This document shows, one piece after another, positions 8,928 to 16,739 of a stretch of DNA of 64,000 bases. The position numbers were made by a program, and so were the translations under genes. This DNA comes from Lachnospiraceae bacterium. Its GTDB lineage: Bacteria > Bacillota > Clostridia > Lachnospirales > Lachnospiraceae. The stretch is from contig JAFUPV010000002.1 of NCBI GenBank assembly GCA_017472605.1, positions 124,001 to 188,000 of the forward strand, given 5' to 3'. Under the pieces are notes generated by a model that was not told where the DNA came from, searched no databases, and saw nothing but the letters and a program-made list of their open reading frames with translations. Numbering within the stretch: the first letter of the stretch is position 1; every line of letters starts with the position of its first letter.

Positions 8928-8984
8928 ATGAAAGCACCTCCCCTTTAATTCGATATCCGGCTTATTCTCAGTCCGATACCAATA

Positions 8985-9013
8985 ACTATATACCAGATTG
9001 GTGCTTTTCACAA
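8985..9013 (-). promoter_or_regulatory. Sigma-A promoter of the coiled-coil gene
   Basis: Minus strand -35 TTGTGA (9013-9008), 17-base spacer and -10 TATAGT (8990-8985). It excludes upstream start codons and supports the TTG start at 8927. Confidence 0.6.
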
Positions 9014-9120
9014 CCCCGAAACGGACAGTTAATTCTTATTTTTTTCTTAAACTGACTGTCTTCCCACACCAATCTCCGCTGCCCATTTCCGCCGTTTTTT
9101 CTTCATCAAACGCTCTGCCC

Positions 9121-9149
9121 TTTACATTTTCCATGAAATCCGTTATACT
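9121..9149 (+). promoter_or_regulatory. Sigma-A promoter of the 89-residue gene
   Basis: TTTACA (9121-9126), 17-base spacer, TATACT (9144-9149), about 60 bases before the ATG at 9211. Confidence 0.6.
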
Positions 9150-9210
9150 GAGATTCAACAAAAAGATTAAACGCGGTCTGAGTCCGATCGTCATACCAAG
9201 GAGGTTTCAC

Positions 9211-9480
9211 ATGTTTCGCTTATGGGGAAAATTATTTCTGGACAATCATCTGCTGAAAGACTATGTCGTTGAAAATCCGGATCCACAGGAAACCCGCACA
9301 CACAAAGTTTTCGCCGCACTGGACGAGCTTGCCCACCAGTTTGATCTGCCGGTTCCCATCTGGCTTGACTCAAACATCAGAGATTTCAAACGGAACGCCA
9401 AAACCCGTTTTCGCCAGGACAGCTTCATGGAACCCATTGAGTTCGATTTTCTGGAAATTCAGATCATTGAAGAAGACTGA
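9211..9480 (+). CDS. Small conserved-looking protein of unknown function
   Basis: 89 residues starting with MFRLWGKLF. A perfect AAGGAGG lies 6 bases before the ATG and a good promoter is present, so this is a real gene. The sequence is soluble, mixed alpha/beta and acidic at the end (EFDFLEIQIIEED), with a basic stretch SNIRDFKRNAKTRFRQD in the middle. It has no signal peptide or membrane segment. I did not recognise the family. Immediately after its stop come four copies of a 16-base pyrimidine-rich repeat. Confidence 0.7.
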   Translation: MFRLWGKLFLDNHLLKDYVVENPDPQETRTHKVFAALDELAHQFDLPVPIWLDSNIRDFKRNAKTRFRQDSFMEPIEFDFLEIQIIEED

Positions 9481-9481
9481 T

Positions 9482-9545
9482 CCTGATTTTTCTTTTGCCT
9501 GATTTTTCTTTTGCCTGATTTTTCTTTTACCTGATTTTTCTTTTG
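9482..9545. repeat. 16-bp pyrimidine-rich tandem repeat, four copies
   Basis: The unit CCTGATTTTTCTTTTG occurs four times in a row with one base changed in copy 3, beginning one base after the stop of the gene at 9211-9480. Degenerate T-rich copies continue to about 9590. The T runs could help terminate transcription on the plus strand, but no hairpin is evident. Confidence 0.8.
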
Positions 9546-9602
9546 CCTTTTTCTTCTGCCAGATTTTCTTTTTTCTGCTTTTTTATCCAATACTGGAATC
9601 TT

Positions 9603-10412
9603 TCAGGATAAATACTGCCGTAAAATCTCATCAATCAGCTGCTCTTCTTTTTGTGTCAGCTTTCTGGATTTCTTTTCCCCTCCATCACTTCTGGCGGCTG
9701 CAATCTGGGACAGGCTTTCTTTCAACGCCTCCATCTCAGCCCTCTGACCGGATTTTCCGCGAAGCATGCCGCCATCCGTTGAAAACGCTGTTTCCTGTTT
9801 TTCCTGCTCGTCCGCCTGCGGCTTTCTCATAAAAATATCATCTTTCATAGAAGTTCTTGTCCGCACAGACTCTTCCTGCTCTTCCTCTGCCATTGCTGCA
9901 TGAGGTCCCCTCACGATGAGCACATTTTCAAAATAGTGACACAATGCATTTTCCAATGCCGCCCGGTTTGCATCCCCTCCTGCAGCTGAATGGAACAACA
10001 GCATCCCAATTGCAGCAAGAGCAGCACTTCCCAGATAGAGCACGCTCATCTTCTCTGCTCCATCCCACCAGTATGTACCAAAAGCTGCCAACAAACCGAC
10101 TGTCACAGCAAGTGTTCCTGCATACAGATCAAAGGCATTCCAGGTATTCAGCCTTATCCTCAGCAGCCTGTACTGACCCGTTTTTCCGGTTACAAACACC
10201 TCACTGTTCTTGATTCCGCAATTCATGCGGTACAGACTTTCGTACTTTGTTTTCATCTGCTGCAGCTGTCTGTCCTTTGCAGTCGCCAGATTGTCCGACT
10301 GTCTGATTAAGCTTTTGTAAACATGATTGACTGCCAGCTTTGTGATCACTCCGATCAGGCAAAGTCCGGCCAGGATGTACAGGGCGTTTCCCTGTTCCAG
10401 ATATGATAGCAT
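9603..10412 (-). CDS. Unknown three-helix membrane protein with charged C-terminal tail
   Basis: 269 residues. The first hydrophobic segment is at about 10-28 (ALYILAGLCLIGVITKLAV), followed by a short charged helical stretch containing KDRQLQQMKTKYESLYRMNCGI, then two more segments at about 98-113 and 123-142. The remaining 120 residues are cytoplasmic-looking, rich in Glu, Lys and Gln, and end in a helix ELIDEILRQYLS. An AGGAGAG ribosome site supports the start. No family was recognised. The layout suggests a membrane scaffold or regulator, but this is a guess from composition only. Confidence 0.6.
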   Translation of the reverse strand: MLSYLEQGNALYILAGLCLIGVITKLAVNHVYKSLIRQSDNLATAKDRQLQQMKTKYESLYRMNCGIKNSEVFVTGKTGQYRLLRIRLNTWNAFDLYAGTLAVTVGLLAAFGTYWWDGAEKMSVLYLGSAALAAIGMLLFHSAAGGDANRAALENALCHYFENVLIVRGPHAAMAEEEQEESVRTRTSMKDDIFMRKPQADEQEKQETAFSTDGGMLRGKSGQRAEMEALKESLSQIAAARSDGGEKKSRKLTQKEEQLIDEILRQYLS

Positions 10413-10599
10413 ACCACCATCTCTCCTTTCTGAGTTCTTACGCCTATTAAAGCACAGAATGCTCTGGTTGTTAAGTCAGAATCCATCGTAATCTTTCTAT
10501 CTTTTTCGTCTTTTTCTCTGCTCCTTTCTCAGTTTCCGACCGCATTCACCCATGATTCTCCACATTCCCATTCTGCTTCCGGCCAACACACGCAGCTAC

Positions 10600-10628
10600 T
10601 GGACATTTTTTACGCTTTATGATATAGT
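10600..10628 (+). promoter_or_regulatory. Sigma-A promoter of TSCPD/murG unit
   Basis: TGGACA (10600-10605), 17-base spacer, TATAGT (10623-10628). It is the main readable element in the 322-base gap 10413-10734; the left half of the gap is T/C-rich and shows nothing definite. Confidence 0.65.
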
Positions 10629-10640
10629 GGAAAGGATCAA

Positions 10641-10662
10641 GTTCCCTGTCAGAACAGGAAAC
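10641..10662 (+). other. Leader stem-loop before the TSCPD gene
   Basis: GTTCCCTGT and ACAGGAAAC pair (one G-U) around the loop CAGA, just after the expected transcription start. It may stabilise the 5' end of the transcript. It matches no riboswitch that I recognise. Confidence 0.4.
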
Positions 10663-10734
10663 AACTCTGGTTCTTACATGAATAATCTGACTGGAAACAA
10701 ATATATATCATATCAGATATAGGAGGTATTTATT

Positions 10735-10971
10735 ATGAATTCTTACACAACACGCGGTGTCTGTTGCAGAACCATTAACTTTGAGCTGGATGGTGATACG
10801 ATTAAGGAAGTACAGTTTGTAGGCGGCTGCAACGGCAATACCAAGGGAATTTCCGCTCTGGTCGTTGGAATGAAGGTTGAAGACGCAATCGCACGTCTGG
10901 AAGGTATCACCTGCGGAAACAAGCCAACTTCCTGCCCGGATCAGCTGGCTCAGGCGCTTAAGTCTCTGTAA
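10735..10971 (+). CDS. TSCPD-domain protein (TIGR03905 type)
   Basis: 78 residues, the usual length of this small family. The family name motif is present near the end (TSCPDQLAQAL), preceded by GGCNGNTKGISALVVG and the conserved cysteines of TCGNKPTSC. Related domains occur at the C-terminus of some adenosylcobalamin-dependent ribonucleotide reductases, but the free-standing proteins have no proven role. The ribosome site TAGGAGG is strong. murG follows 39 bases later on the same strand with no terminator between them, so they are probably co-transcribed. Confidence 0.85.
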   Translation: MNSYTTRGVCCRTINFELDGDTIKEVQFVGGCNGNTKGISALVVGMKVEDAIARLEGITCGNKPTSCPDQLAQALKSL

Positions 10972-11010
10972 AGACAAGAACCATCCGGGTCATCTTTTTC
11001 GGAGGTATTT

Positions 11011-12123
11011 ATGAAAAAAGTTCTGTTAACCGGCGGTGGAACTGCCGGTCATGTTACTCCAAACATTGCTTTGCTGCCTGGCTTAAAAAATGCGGGCTTT
11101 GATATCCTTTATGTAGGTTCTTACGAGGGAATGGAAAAGAAGCTGATCGAAGACCAGAACATCCCTTACAGGGGAATCGCGACCGGTAAATTCCGCCGTT
11201 ATCTGAGTCTGAAAAACCTGACGGATCCGTTCCGTGTCATCAAAGGCTATCAGGAAGCAAAACAGATTATCAGAGAATATAAACCGGATGTCCTTTTCTC
11301 AAAAGGCGGATTTGTGTCCGTTCCGGTTGTCCTGGCTGCCGGCAAGTACAAGGTTCCGGTCATCATCCACGAATCTGATATGACTCCCGGCCTCGCCAAT
11401 AAGCTCTGTCAGTCAACCGCATCAAAAATCTGCTGCAATTTCCCGGAAACCGTAAATCATCTTCCGGCTGAAAAAGCGGTTCTTACCGGCTCTCCGATCC
11501 GCCGGGAACTGCTGACCGGTTCCAGAGAAGCAGGTCTTGCCTTCACCGGTCTTTCCGGTGACCGTCCGATCCTTCTGATGATGGGTGGAAGCACAGGATC
11601 CCGTGCCGTCAACACAGCGCTTCGCGCCATTCTTCCTCAGCTGCTGAAAGACTTCCAGGTTATTCATCTCTGTGGAAAGGGAAATCTGGATCCAACTCTG
11701 GATCAGCCGGGTTACGTCCAGTATGAATACATCTCCGCTGAGCTGAAAGATCTGATGGCTGCAGCCGATCTGGTTCTTTCCCGGGCAGGCGCAAATGCGA
11801 TCTGCGAGCTTCTTGCATTAAAGAAACCGCACATTCTTGTTCCATTGTCCCTGATTGCCAGCCGCGGCGACCAGATCCTCAACGCCGAGTCCTTTAAAAA
11901 ACAGGGATTCTCTTACGTTCTCCAGGAAGAAAAGGAAACTGCCTTAAAGCGCGGACTTTCCTTTGTCGAACAGGATGAGCTTATGAATTCAGAGACACTG
12001 CTGAACGCAATCCACCATGTCTACAAGAACCGTTCCCAGTTCATTGATGCCATGGAAAAAAGCTCCCAGTCAGATGGTGTGGAGCGAATCCTTCAGATGA
12101 TTAAAGAAGCGGCAGAAAAATAA
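11011..12123 (+). CDS. murG: UDP-GlcNAc:lipid I N-acetylglucosaminyltransferase MurG
   Basis: 370 residues, typical length. It transfers GlcNAc from UDP-GlcNAc to undecaprenyl-pyrophosphoryl-MurNAc-pentapeptide on the inner face of the membrane, making lipid II. The N-terminal GGGTAGHVTPN loop, the hydrophobic IIHESDMTPGLANKL patch and the C-terminal nucleotide-sugar site (LSRAGANAICELLAL followed by PHILVPL) are all present. GGAGG lies 7 bases before the ATG. The gene is outside any division-wall cluster and sits with a TSCPD gene. A strong bidirectional terminator follows. Some Clostridia carry more than one murG, so this need not be the only copy. Confidence 0.93.
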   Translation: MKKVLLTGGGTAGHVTPNIALLPGLKNAGFDILYVGSYEGMEKKLIEDQNIPYRGIATGKFRRYLSLKNLTDPFRVIKGYQEAKQIIREYKPDVLFSKGGFVSVPVVLAAGKYKVPVIIHESDMTPGLANKLCQSTASKICCNFPETVNHLPAEKAVLTGSPIRRELLTGSREAGLAFTGLSGDRPILLMMGGSTGSRAVNTALRAILPQLLKDFQVIHLCGKGNLDPTLDQPGYVQYEYISAELKDLMAAADLVLSRAGANAICELLALKKPHILVPLSLIASRGDQILNAESFKKQGFSYVLQEEKETALKRGLSFVEQDELMNSETLLNAIHHVYKNRSQFIDAMEKSSQSDGVERILQMIKEAAEK

Positions 12124-12160
12124 ACGGTAACATCAATCCGCCGCTTCCCCAACAGAAAAA

Positions 12161-12225
12161 CCGCAGATAAATTCATCGTCCTTTTTCAAATGGATGTTCC
12201 TGAATTTATCTGCGGTATTTTTATT
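12161..12225. terminator. Bidirectional terminator between murG and HIT gene
   Basis: CCGCAGATAAATTCA (12161-12175) and its perfect complement TGAATTTATCTGCGG (12201-12215) form a 15-bp stem with a T-rich tract on the plus side (TATTTTTATT) and TTTTTCTG on the minus side. It serves both convergent genes. Confidence 0.88.
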
Positions 12226-12273
12226 GTTCCGGATCTGCTTTCCCCGTGGTATTCCCTGCTGTCCGGATCTGCG

Positions 12274-12699
12274 TTACTCAGCAAAACCTTCCCGAATCCT
12301 GCTTCCGGTCTCTGCCATCTCCTCTTTGGATGCCGATCCCGGTTCCCATACAAGAAGCGCTTCTGTCTCATCAGCAACTCTCGGGATCACATGCATGTGG
12401 AAATGAAAAACGGTCTGACCTGCAGCTTCTCCATTGTTCTGGAGCAAGTTGAATCCGTCACACCCCAGTCCCTTTTTCATTGCCTGTCCGATCTTGGCAG
12501 CCAGCGGAAGGACACGGGACGCATGGGGCTCTTCCAGTTCCGTCACGTCCTGGTAATGTGCTTTTGGCAGAATCAACGTGTGCCCCTTGGCAGCCGGTGC
12601 CAGATCAAGAATCGCCTTGAAATATTCATCCTCATATACGGTTTCCGACGGGATCTCACCAGCTGCGATCCGGCAGAAAATACAGTCATCTCTTAACAT
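12274..12699 (-). CDS. HIT-family nucleotide-binding protein
   Basis: 141 residues. Histidine-triad hydrolases cleave nucleoside phosphoramidates and similar bonds through a nucleotidyl-histidine intermediate. The triad motif HFHMHVIP is at about residue 98, and the N-terminal DDCIFCRIAAGEIPS with two cysteines is the usual first strand and possible zinc-site half. The start at 12699 has AAAGGAG at the right distance; an upstream in-frame Met would add 30 residues of leader. A consensus promoter lies at 12779-12806. Likely a housekeeping Hint-type protein; the physiological substrate is unknown. Confidence 0.93.
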   Translation of the reverse strand: MLRDDCIFCRIAAGEIPSETVYEDEYFKAILDLAPAAKGHTLILPKAHYQDVTELEEPHASRVLPLAAKIGQAMKKGLGCDGFNLLQNNGEAAGQTVFHFHMHVIPRVADETEALLVWEPGSASKEEMAETGSRIREGFAE

Positions 12700-12778
12700 A
12701 AAAGCTCCTTTCTCTCCGCAGCGGAATCCCGAAATACCGGTATTGCCCCTGCATCTTTTTTGTCTTTTTCTGCTCTCA

Positions 12779-12806
12779 ATTATACTCAACTTTTATGGAA
12801 ATGCAA
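12779..12806 (-). promoter_or_regulatory. Sigma-A promoter of the HIT gene
   Basis: Minus strand TTGCAT (12806-12801), 16-base spacer, perfect TATAAT (12784-12779). Confidence 0.65.
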
Positions 12807-12867
12807 TCTTTTCACACCATTCTCCCTCATTTTCCCTCCCGTGTCGCAATCGGTCGTTACATCCTGC

Positions 12868-12897
12868 TTGTAAATTCCTTCTGATCTGTGATACAGT
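12868..12897 (+). promoter_or_regulatory. Sigma-A promoter of the kinase-like gene
   Basis: TTGTAA (12868-12873), 18-base spacer, TACAGT (12892-12897), about 30 bases before the start at 12930. Confidence 0.5.
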
Positions 12898-12929
12898 AAA
12901 AGCGAGCTGAATAAAGGAGGATCAGAACT

Positions 12930-13631
12930 ATGCAGAATATTATTTCTCCCGCTTTTACTCCCGCAAACGTTACTTCAAATAAGCTGCTTCTGACTCACGC
13001 AGTCAATGAACTTACCAATGTGGCAAGCATGATGAATGGATCCCTGAAATACATCGAATCATCCCATCCGGAGGTACGATGCTATAAATACTGGACGGAC
13101 ATCTGCAGCGACTCCTTCCGGATTCAGGAGATTCTGCGCAGCCTGACAGACTATCAGCAAAGCGGGCAGCCTGAGCTGACCCGGACTGATCTGCAGAAAC
13201 TGCTTCGCAATTCCTGCCTGGCCTGCATGCCAATGACAGAAGGCACAGAAAAAACACTTACCTTTACCAGCCGGACAAACGGCCCCTGTCTGATGCTTGA
13301 TGCCATGCAGATGCGGGCAGCATTTATCAATCTGATCAAAAATGCACTGGAAGCCATATCAGAAAACGGATGGGTTCACATTGTTCTGAATAAGGATTCC
13401 TCCAAAGCGATCATTCAGATCCAGGACAATGGATGCGGCATTGCTCCGGAAGCGCTGCTGAAAATCTTTGAACCGTTCGTGACTGGTCATCCCGGATCTG
13501 TGGGGCTTGGCCTTACTATTACCAAACGGATCCTGGATGCGCATAAAGGGAGCATCTCTATCAGTTCTCTGCCGGACCGCGGCACAACCGTTACAATTGC
13601 TCTGCCTTTGAACGGTTCCTGGTCCTGTTAA
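12930..13631 (+). CDS. Histidine-kinase-like ATPase with atypical dimerisation helix
   Basis: 233 residues, soluble, with no sensor domain or membrane segment. The C-terminal half is a standard HATPase domain: N-box NLIKNALEAI, G1 box DNGCGI and G2 box GLGLTI. The N-terminal helix reads HAVNELTNVASMMNG; aligned by eye with kinases having HELNNPLTAILG, the phospho-acceptor position is Asn and the only His lies three residues earlier, so autophosphorylation is doubtful. It may be a phosphotransferase-like or ATP-binding scaffold, comparable in layout to Spo0B, or a true kinase using the shifted His. No response regulator is adjacent. Its 3' end overlaps the convergent rhomboid gene by 41 bases. 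Confidence 0.75.
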   Translation: MQNIISPAFTPANVTSNKLLLTHAVNELTNVASMMNGSLKYIESSHPEVRCYKYWTDICSDSFRIQEILRSLTDYQQSGQPELTRTDLQKLLRNSCLACMPMTEGTEKTLTFTSRTNGPCLMLDAMQMRAAFINLIKNALEAISENGWVHIVLNKDSSKAIIQIQDNGCGIAPEALLKIFEPFVTGHPGSVGLGLTITKRILDAHKGSISISSLPDRGTTVTIALPLNGSWSC

Positions 13632-14625
13632 TCAGCCAGATACCAATCCCGCAAAGGAACCCAAGGACAGCCCCGGCAATATGCGCACTGTTATTGACAC
13701 CGCCTTCTGCCACCCCATGATATACGGTAAAAACAATCATCCAGATTATCTGCCGTGTGCTGATGCCGTCCAATCGCCCCTGATTAATCAAAAGCAAAAA
13801 CAAAACCATGCCGGCAACTCCGAAAACTGCGCCGGATGCCCCTGCAGTCACTACCTGCATCTGATGGCTCCAAAGATACCAGGCAACAGAAACCACATTG
13901 GCACCAACGGCGCAGATCAGATAAGATACCAGAAATTTCCCGCGGCCCAAAATCCGTTCAGCCGTTTTTCCAAGAAACAGAAGCACAAGCATGTTGTTAA
14001 ACAGATGCTCCCAGTCAAAATGCAGAAACGCACTGCTCAGAAGCCGGTATGGCTGTGGTGTTTCTGCATATTCAGCAATCCCAAGAAGCATCGACAGAAA
14101 CAGGGGAGAATACCCGGTACTGTGTTCCTGTACCGTTACCGCGATCTGTACAAGCAAATTAATCAGCACGAGTCCGATCGTTACCCACGGCAGACTCTTC
14201 ATCTTTGGAAACCGCACATTTCTCCTGGAATGAGGCTTTCCTTCCAGAAGCATTTCTACCTGATCAAAGGAAGAAGGCTGATTCTCAAACACGATTCTCC
14301 GACCATCCGGATCAATCAGCCACACCGGCCAGGAGTCTTCCGCAAACACCTTATCCTCTCCCGGATTTTTTGTGAGAATCAGCGTAAGAATCTGACATGG
14401 CAACTTCTGTTTTTCTTCCAGCACAGTCTTCAGATTACAAAGCATCTGATCCATCCGTTTTTCCCGGACAGAGTCCATGCCAAACACACTGCTGTTTTCA
14501 ATGAGGCAGATTGTGTACAGAGCATTCCCCTCACGGATCAGAATCCTGCAGGGAAGCTGAGCAGTCTGCAGTTCCCGGTACCCGCCTTCGCGCAGTCGTG
14601 ATATCACATAATCCAATAAAAGCAT
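13591..14625 (-). CDS. Rhomboid-family intramembrane serine protease
   Basis: 344 residues. An N-terminal soluble domain of about 150 residues precedes the rhomboid core. Core motifs are the HxxHxxxN-type loop HFDWEHLFNN, the nucleophile in GASGAVFG and the catalytic His in NNSAHIAGAVLGF. At least six hydrophobic segments are visible from about residue 158 to the end. The start at 14625 is preferred because AGAGGG lies upstream; 20 further in-frame residues before it would be leader. The gene follows the Tad locus on the same strand, 56 bases after the frameshifted DUF6382 gene, and may be read from it. Substrates are unknown; processing of a Tad or surface protein is possible but unproven. 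Confidence 0.9.
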   Translation of the reverse strand: MLLLDYVISRLREGGYRELQTAQLPCRILIREGNALYTICLIENSSVFGMDSVREKRMDQMLCNLKTVLEEKQKLPCQILTLILTKNPGEDKVFAEDSWPVWLIDPDGRRIVFENQPSSFDQVEMLLEGKPHSRRNVRFPKMKSLPWVTIGLVLINLLVQIAVTVQEHSTGYSPLFLSMLLGIAEYAETPQPYRLLSSAFLHFDWEHLFNNMLVLLFLGKTAERILGRGKFLVSYLICAVGANVVSVAWYLWSHQMQVVTAGASGAVFGVAGMVLFLLLINQGRLDGISTRQIIWMIVFTVYHGVAEGGVNNSAHIAGAVLGFLCGIGIWLINRTRNRSKAEQL

Positions 14626-14681
14626 TTGATCCCTCTTTTCTTTTACGAATATATCCACTCTACCACGATATGCTCTCCTTG

Positions 14682-15661
14682 TCAAATTCCGGAACGTCTC
14701 TCATCCGGCTGCCGGCAGATTCCCCGATGAAGCAGTGTTGGAATCAGAGCGGCGAAAAAAGCCCCTGGAATTCCAATCATCAGCACTTCATCCTGTGTGA
14801 TCGGAAGTTCTTCCAGATGCAAAATTCCCCACTGCATTCCTGCAAAAATACCTGCATTGCAGCCGCCCAAAAGCAAAATTTCCAATATCAGCCCTGCCGC
14901 CTGTAAAAATCCTTTCCCCTTTTCCTTCCTCTCATACACTCTGCCCCATCGAACGTTCTCTAAATTCCCTGGCTCCGTACATTCGCACTCCAGATATCCA
15001 TTCTCCGGATACTCATTCTCACGGTTACCTGTCCCATCGAAATGATCCCTGTCATTTTCACGCGCAAGCAATCCCTCCTCTTCATCCCCTTCTCTACACA
15101 CCTCCGATGTGTTTCCATGTTCCCCATAACCGGCAATCACAGTCCGAATAAAATCCCGAATGGAAGAATTTTCTTTCATACTTTCCTGAAACAGCGAATA
15201 TGCAATCTCCACAATCTCTTTGTCTTCATAATCAATATGATCCAGAATAAAACGGGCAATCCGGTTCAGTCCATCCGATGCCGCTTCTTCCTGCGGTGAA
15301 TAGCAGAATCCAATTCCCATCTCGTCCGTGCCATAAAAATATATTCCGGATCCAGAACAACACAATTTCCATTCAGCAGGTACCGATCCATCTCTTCCAA
15401 CAGACTGCTTATCGCTGTAAGAAACTGAAAAACAGCTTCCCTTGTCATCTGCTCAGCCTCATACCGTTTTGTAAATGCCTCATAGGATGTAACCTCATAG
15501 CAAAGACTTCTGATCCCATTCACTGTCTGTACATGAACCGGCAAAATTCCCGGAATTCGATTCTGAAGCAGCATCGGAATCTGATAACCGGAATCCCTTC
15601 CGGAATCAACCGTTATCATGAGATAGGATTTATTTGCTTCCCTTTTATATTCTGCGATCAC
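14682..15661 (-). pseudogene. Frameshifted DUF6382-type Tad-locus protein
   Basis: Two overlapping frames make one protein. The first (15661 to 15266) carries the start of a DUF6382-like domain and reaches LDPEYIF; the second (ending at 14682) continues with YGTDEMGIGFCYSPQEEAA and HIDYEDKEIVEIAYSLFQ, the rest of the same domain. The switch lies at a run of five A (15335-15339, T on the coding strand); one extra base there would restore LDPEYIFYGTDEMG. The C-terminus has a charged stretch and two hydrophobic segments, without an FHA domain. DUF6382 proteins are typical companions of Tad genes in Lachnospiraceae. Either a real mutation or a base-calling error is possible. Confidence 0.7.
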
Positions 15662-15664
15662 CTG

Positions 15665-16204
15665 TTAACCTCCCTTTTCCTCCGCATCCTTCTTCCCGCT
15701 GTCGTTCAGAAGTGCTCTCACCAGACGAACAAACTCCTCTTCCTCAAAAACCATCTCCTTTACGGTTCCTTTCACTTCAGACAGCGTAGGCAGACTGCCA
15801 AACGGATACATTCCTGTCACCCCTGTTTTTGCCTGATAACTGACGGTTATGGAACTTCCCCCTGTCTGTACCGTAAAAGACGGGTCTTTACAGAGAATTA
15901 ATTTTCCCTGAATCTGCTGCTGCGCAAATTCTCTGACCGCATCCGATTCATCCGTACCAAGAAGGCGCCACAAAATCCCCTTCTCTTCAAACCGTTTCCA
16001 ATCGATCTGCCCTGTCTTCATGTCCTGATCCTCCGTAAGCAGAATTCTCCCTTTTTGTGCGGCAAGTCTGGCTGTACTGTCCAGTACTGTTTTATCATGC
16101 AGATACAGGCAGCCATAAACACAAATCATCAGACATGCAACCACAAGAGTCATAATCAGAGTTGCTTCTACCGTAAAACTTCCATCCTTCCGACAGTCCT
16201 GCAT
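15665..16204 (-). CDS. TadE-like pseudopilin
   Basis: 179 residues. A short basic leader (MQDCRKDGSFTVEATL) leads into a hydrophobic segment of about 22 residues, the layout of TadE/F minor pilins that are cut by a prepilin peptidase and added to or anchored at the Tad pilus base. The rest is an extracytoplasmic domain ending in an acidic helix. The start at 16204 gives the usual short leader and has GGGAAG upstream; longer in-frame starts lack good ribosome sites. It is followed three bases later by the DUF6382 gene and preceded by the prepilin peptidase gene, so it belongs to the Tad operon. Confidence 0.75.
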   Translation of the reverse strand: MQDCRKDGSFTVEATLIMTLVVACLMICVYGCLYLHDKTVLDSTARLAAQKGRILLTEDQDMKTGQIDWKRFEEKGILWRLLGTDESDAVREFAQQQIQGKLILCKDPSFTVQTGGSSITVSYQAKTGVTGMYPFGSLPTLSEVKGTVKEMVFEEEEFVRLVRALLNDSGKKDAEEKGG

Positions 16205-16307
16205 TTTATGTATCTTCCCTTCACCTGAACCATCGCTCTTCCTGTCCCTTCCTTTCACATACTCCTTCTCCCTTCCAGACAATCCATGCGACTGAACACA
16301 ACCTGCC

Positions 16308-16739
16308 CTATTGAATCAGAACTAATTTTACGAAACAGTCAATCAGATATCCAAGTGCAGCAAAGGGAGCAAAAGGGAGGCGCAGATTCCAGTCCGCCCT
16401 TTTTACGCTGCGGATAATCAGTCCTGTGCCTGCACAAAGGAACAGGCTTTTCATCAGAAGACGAAAACTTATTTCTGCCATTCCAATTCCTCCGATTGCC
16501 AGAAACAGAATCCCATCTCCGACACCAACCCCTTTCCCCAACAGTCCGGCTGTCAGCAGAACTATACCCGGCAGGAAGGCTGCTGCTATTTCCATCCAGT
16601 CCGCCTGCTTCCATATCAGGTGCCAGATCACTCCTGCCATTCCCCAGAAAATCATCCACCAGAAGTTCAGTTTCTGTTCCCGGATGTCCTCGACTGCCAT
16701 TGGAATCAGCAGGCAAAGCATAAAAAACTTGTCCATCAT
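16308..16739 (-). CDS. Prepilin peptidase (A24 family) of the Tad locus
   Basis: 143 residues, four or five hydrophobic segments, no N-terminal methyltransferase domain, as in TadV/CpaA-type enzymes. Both catalytic aspartates are in place: MAVEDIREQKLN near the N-terminus and GVGVGDGIL in the middle. It cleaves the leader of Flp and the TadE-like pseudopilins at the membrane. The ATG at 16739 overlaps the stop of the upstream gene (ATGA), with AAGGAG 5 bases before it; the next codon is also ATG. Tight coupling with the gene upstream indicates co-translation. Confidence 0.88.
   Translation of the reverse strand: MMDKFFMLCLLIPMAVEDIREQKLNFWWMIFWGMAGVIWHLIWKQADWMEIAAAFLPGIVLLTAGLLGKGVGVGDGILFLAIGGIGMAEISFRLLMKSLFLCAGTGLIIRSVKRADWNLRLPFAPFAALGYLIDCFVKLVLIQ

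Noticed and set aside
15266-15365. Programmed ribosomal frameshift in the DUF6382 gene
   Set aside because: No slippery heptamer with a downstream stimulatory structure is evident and homologues are read in one frame; mutation or sequence error is simpler.
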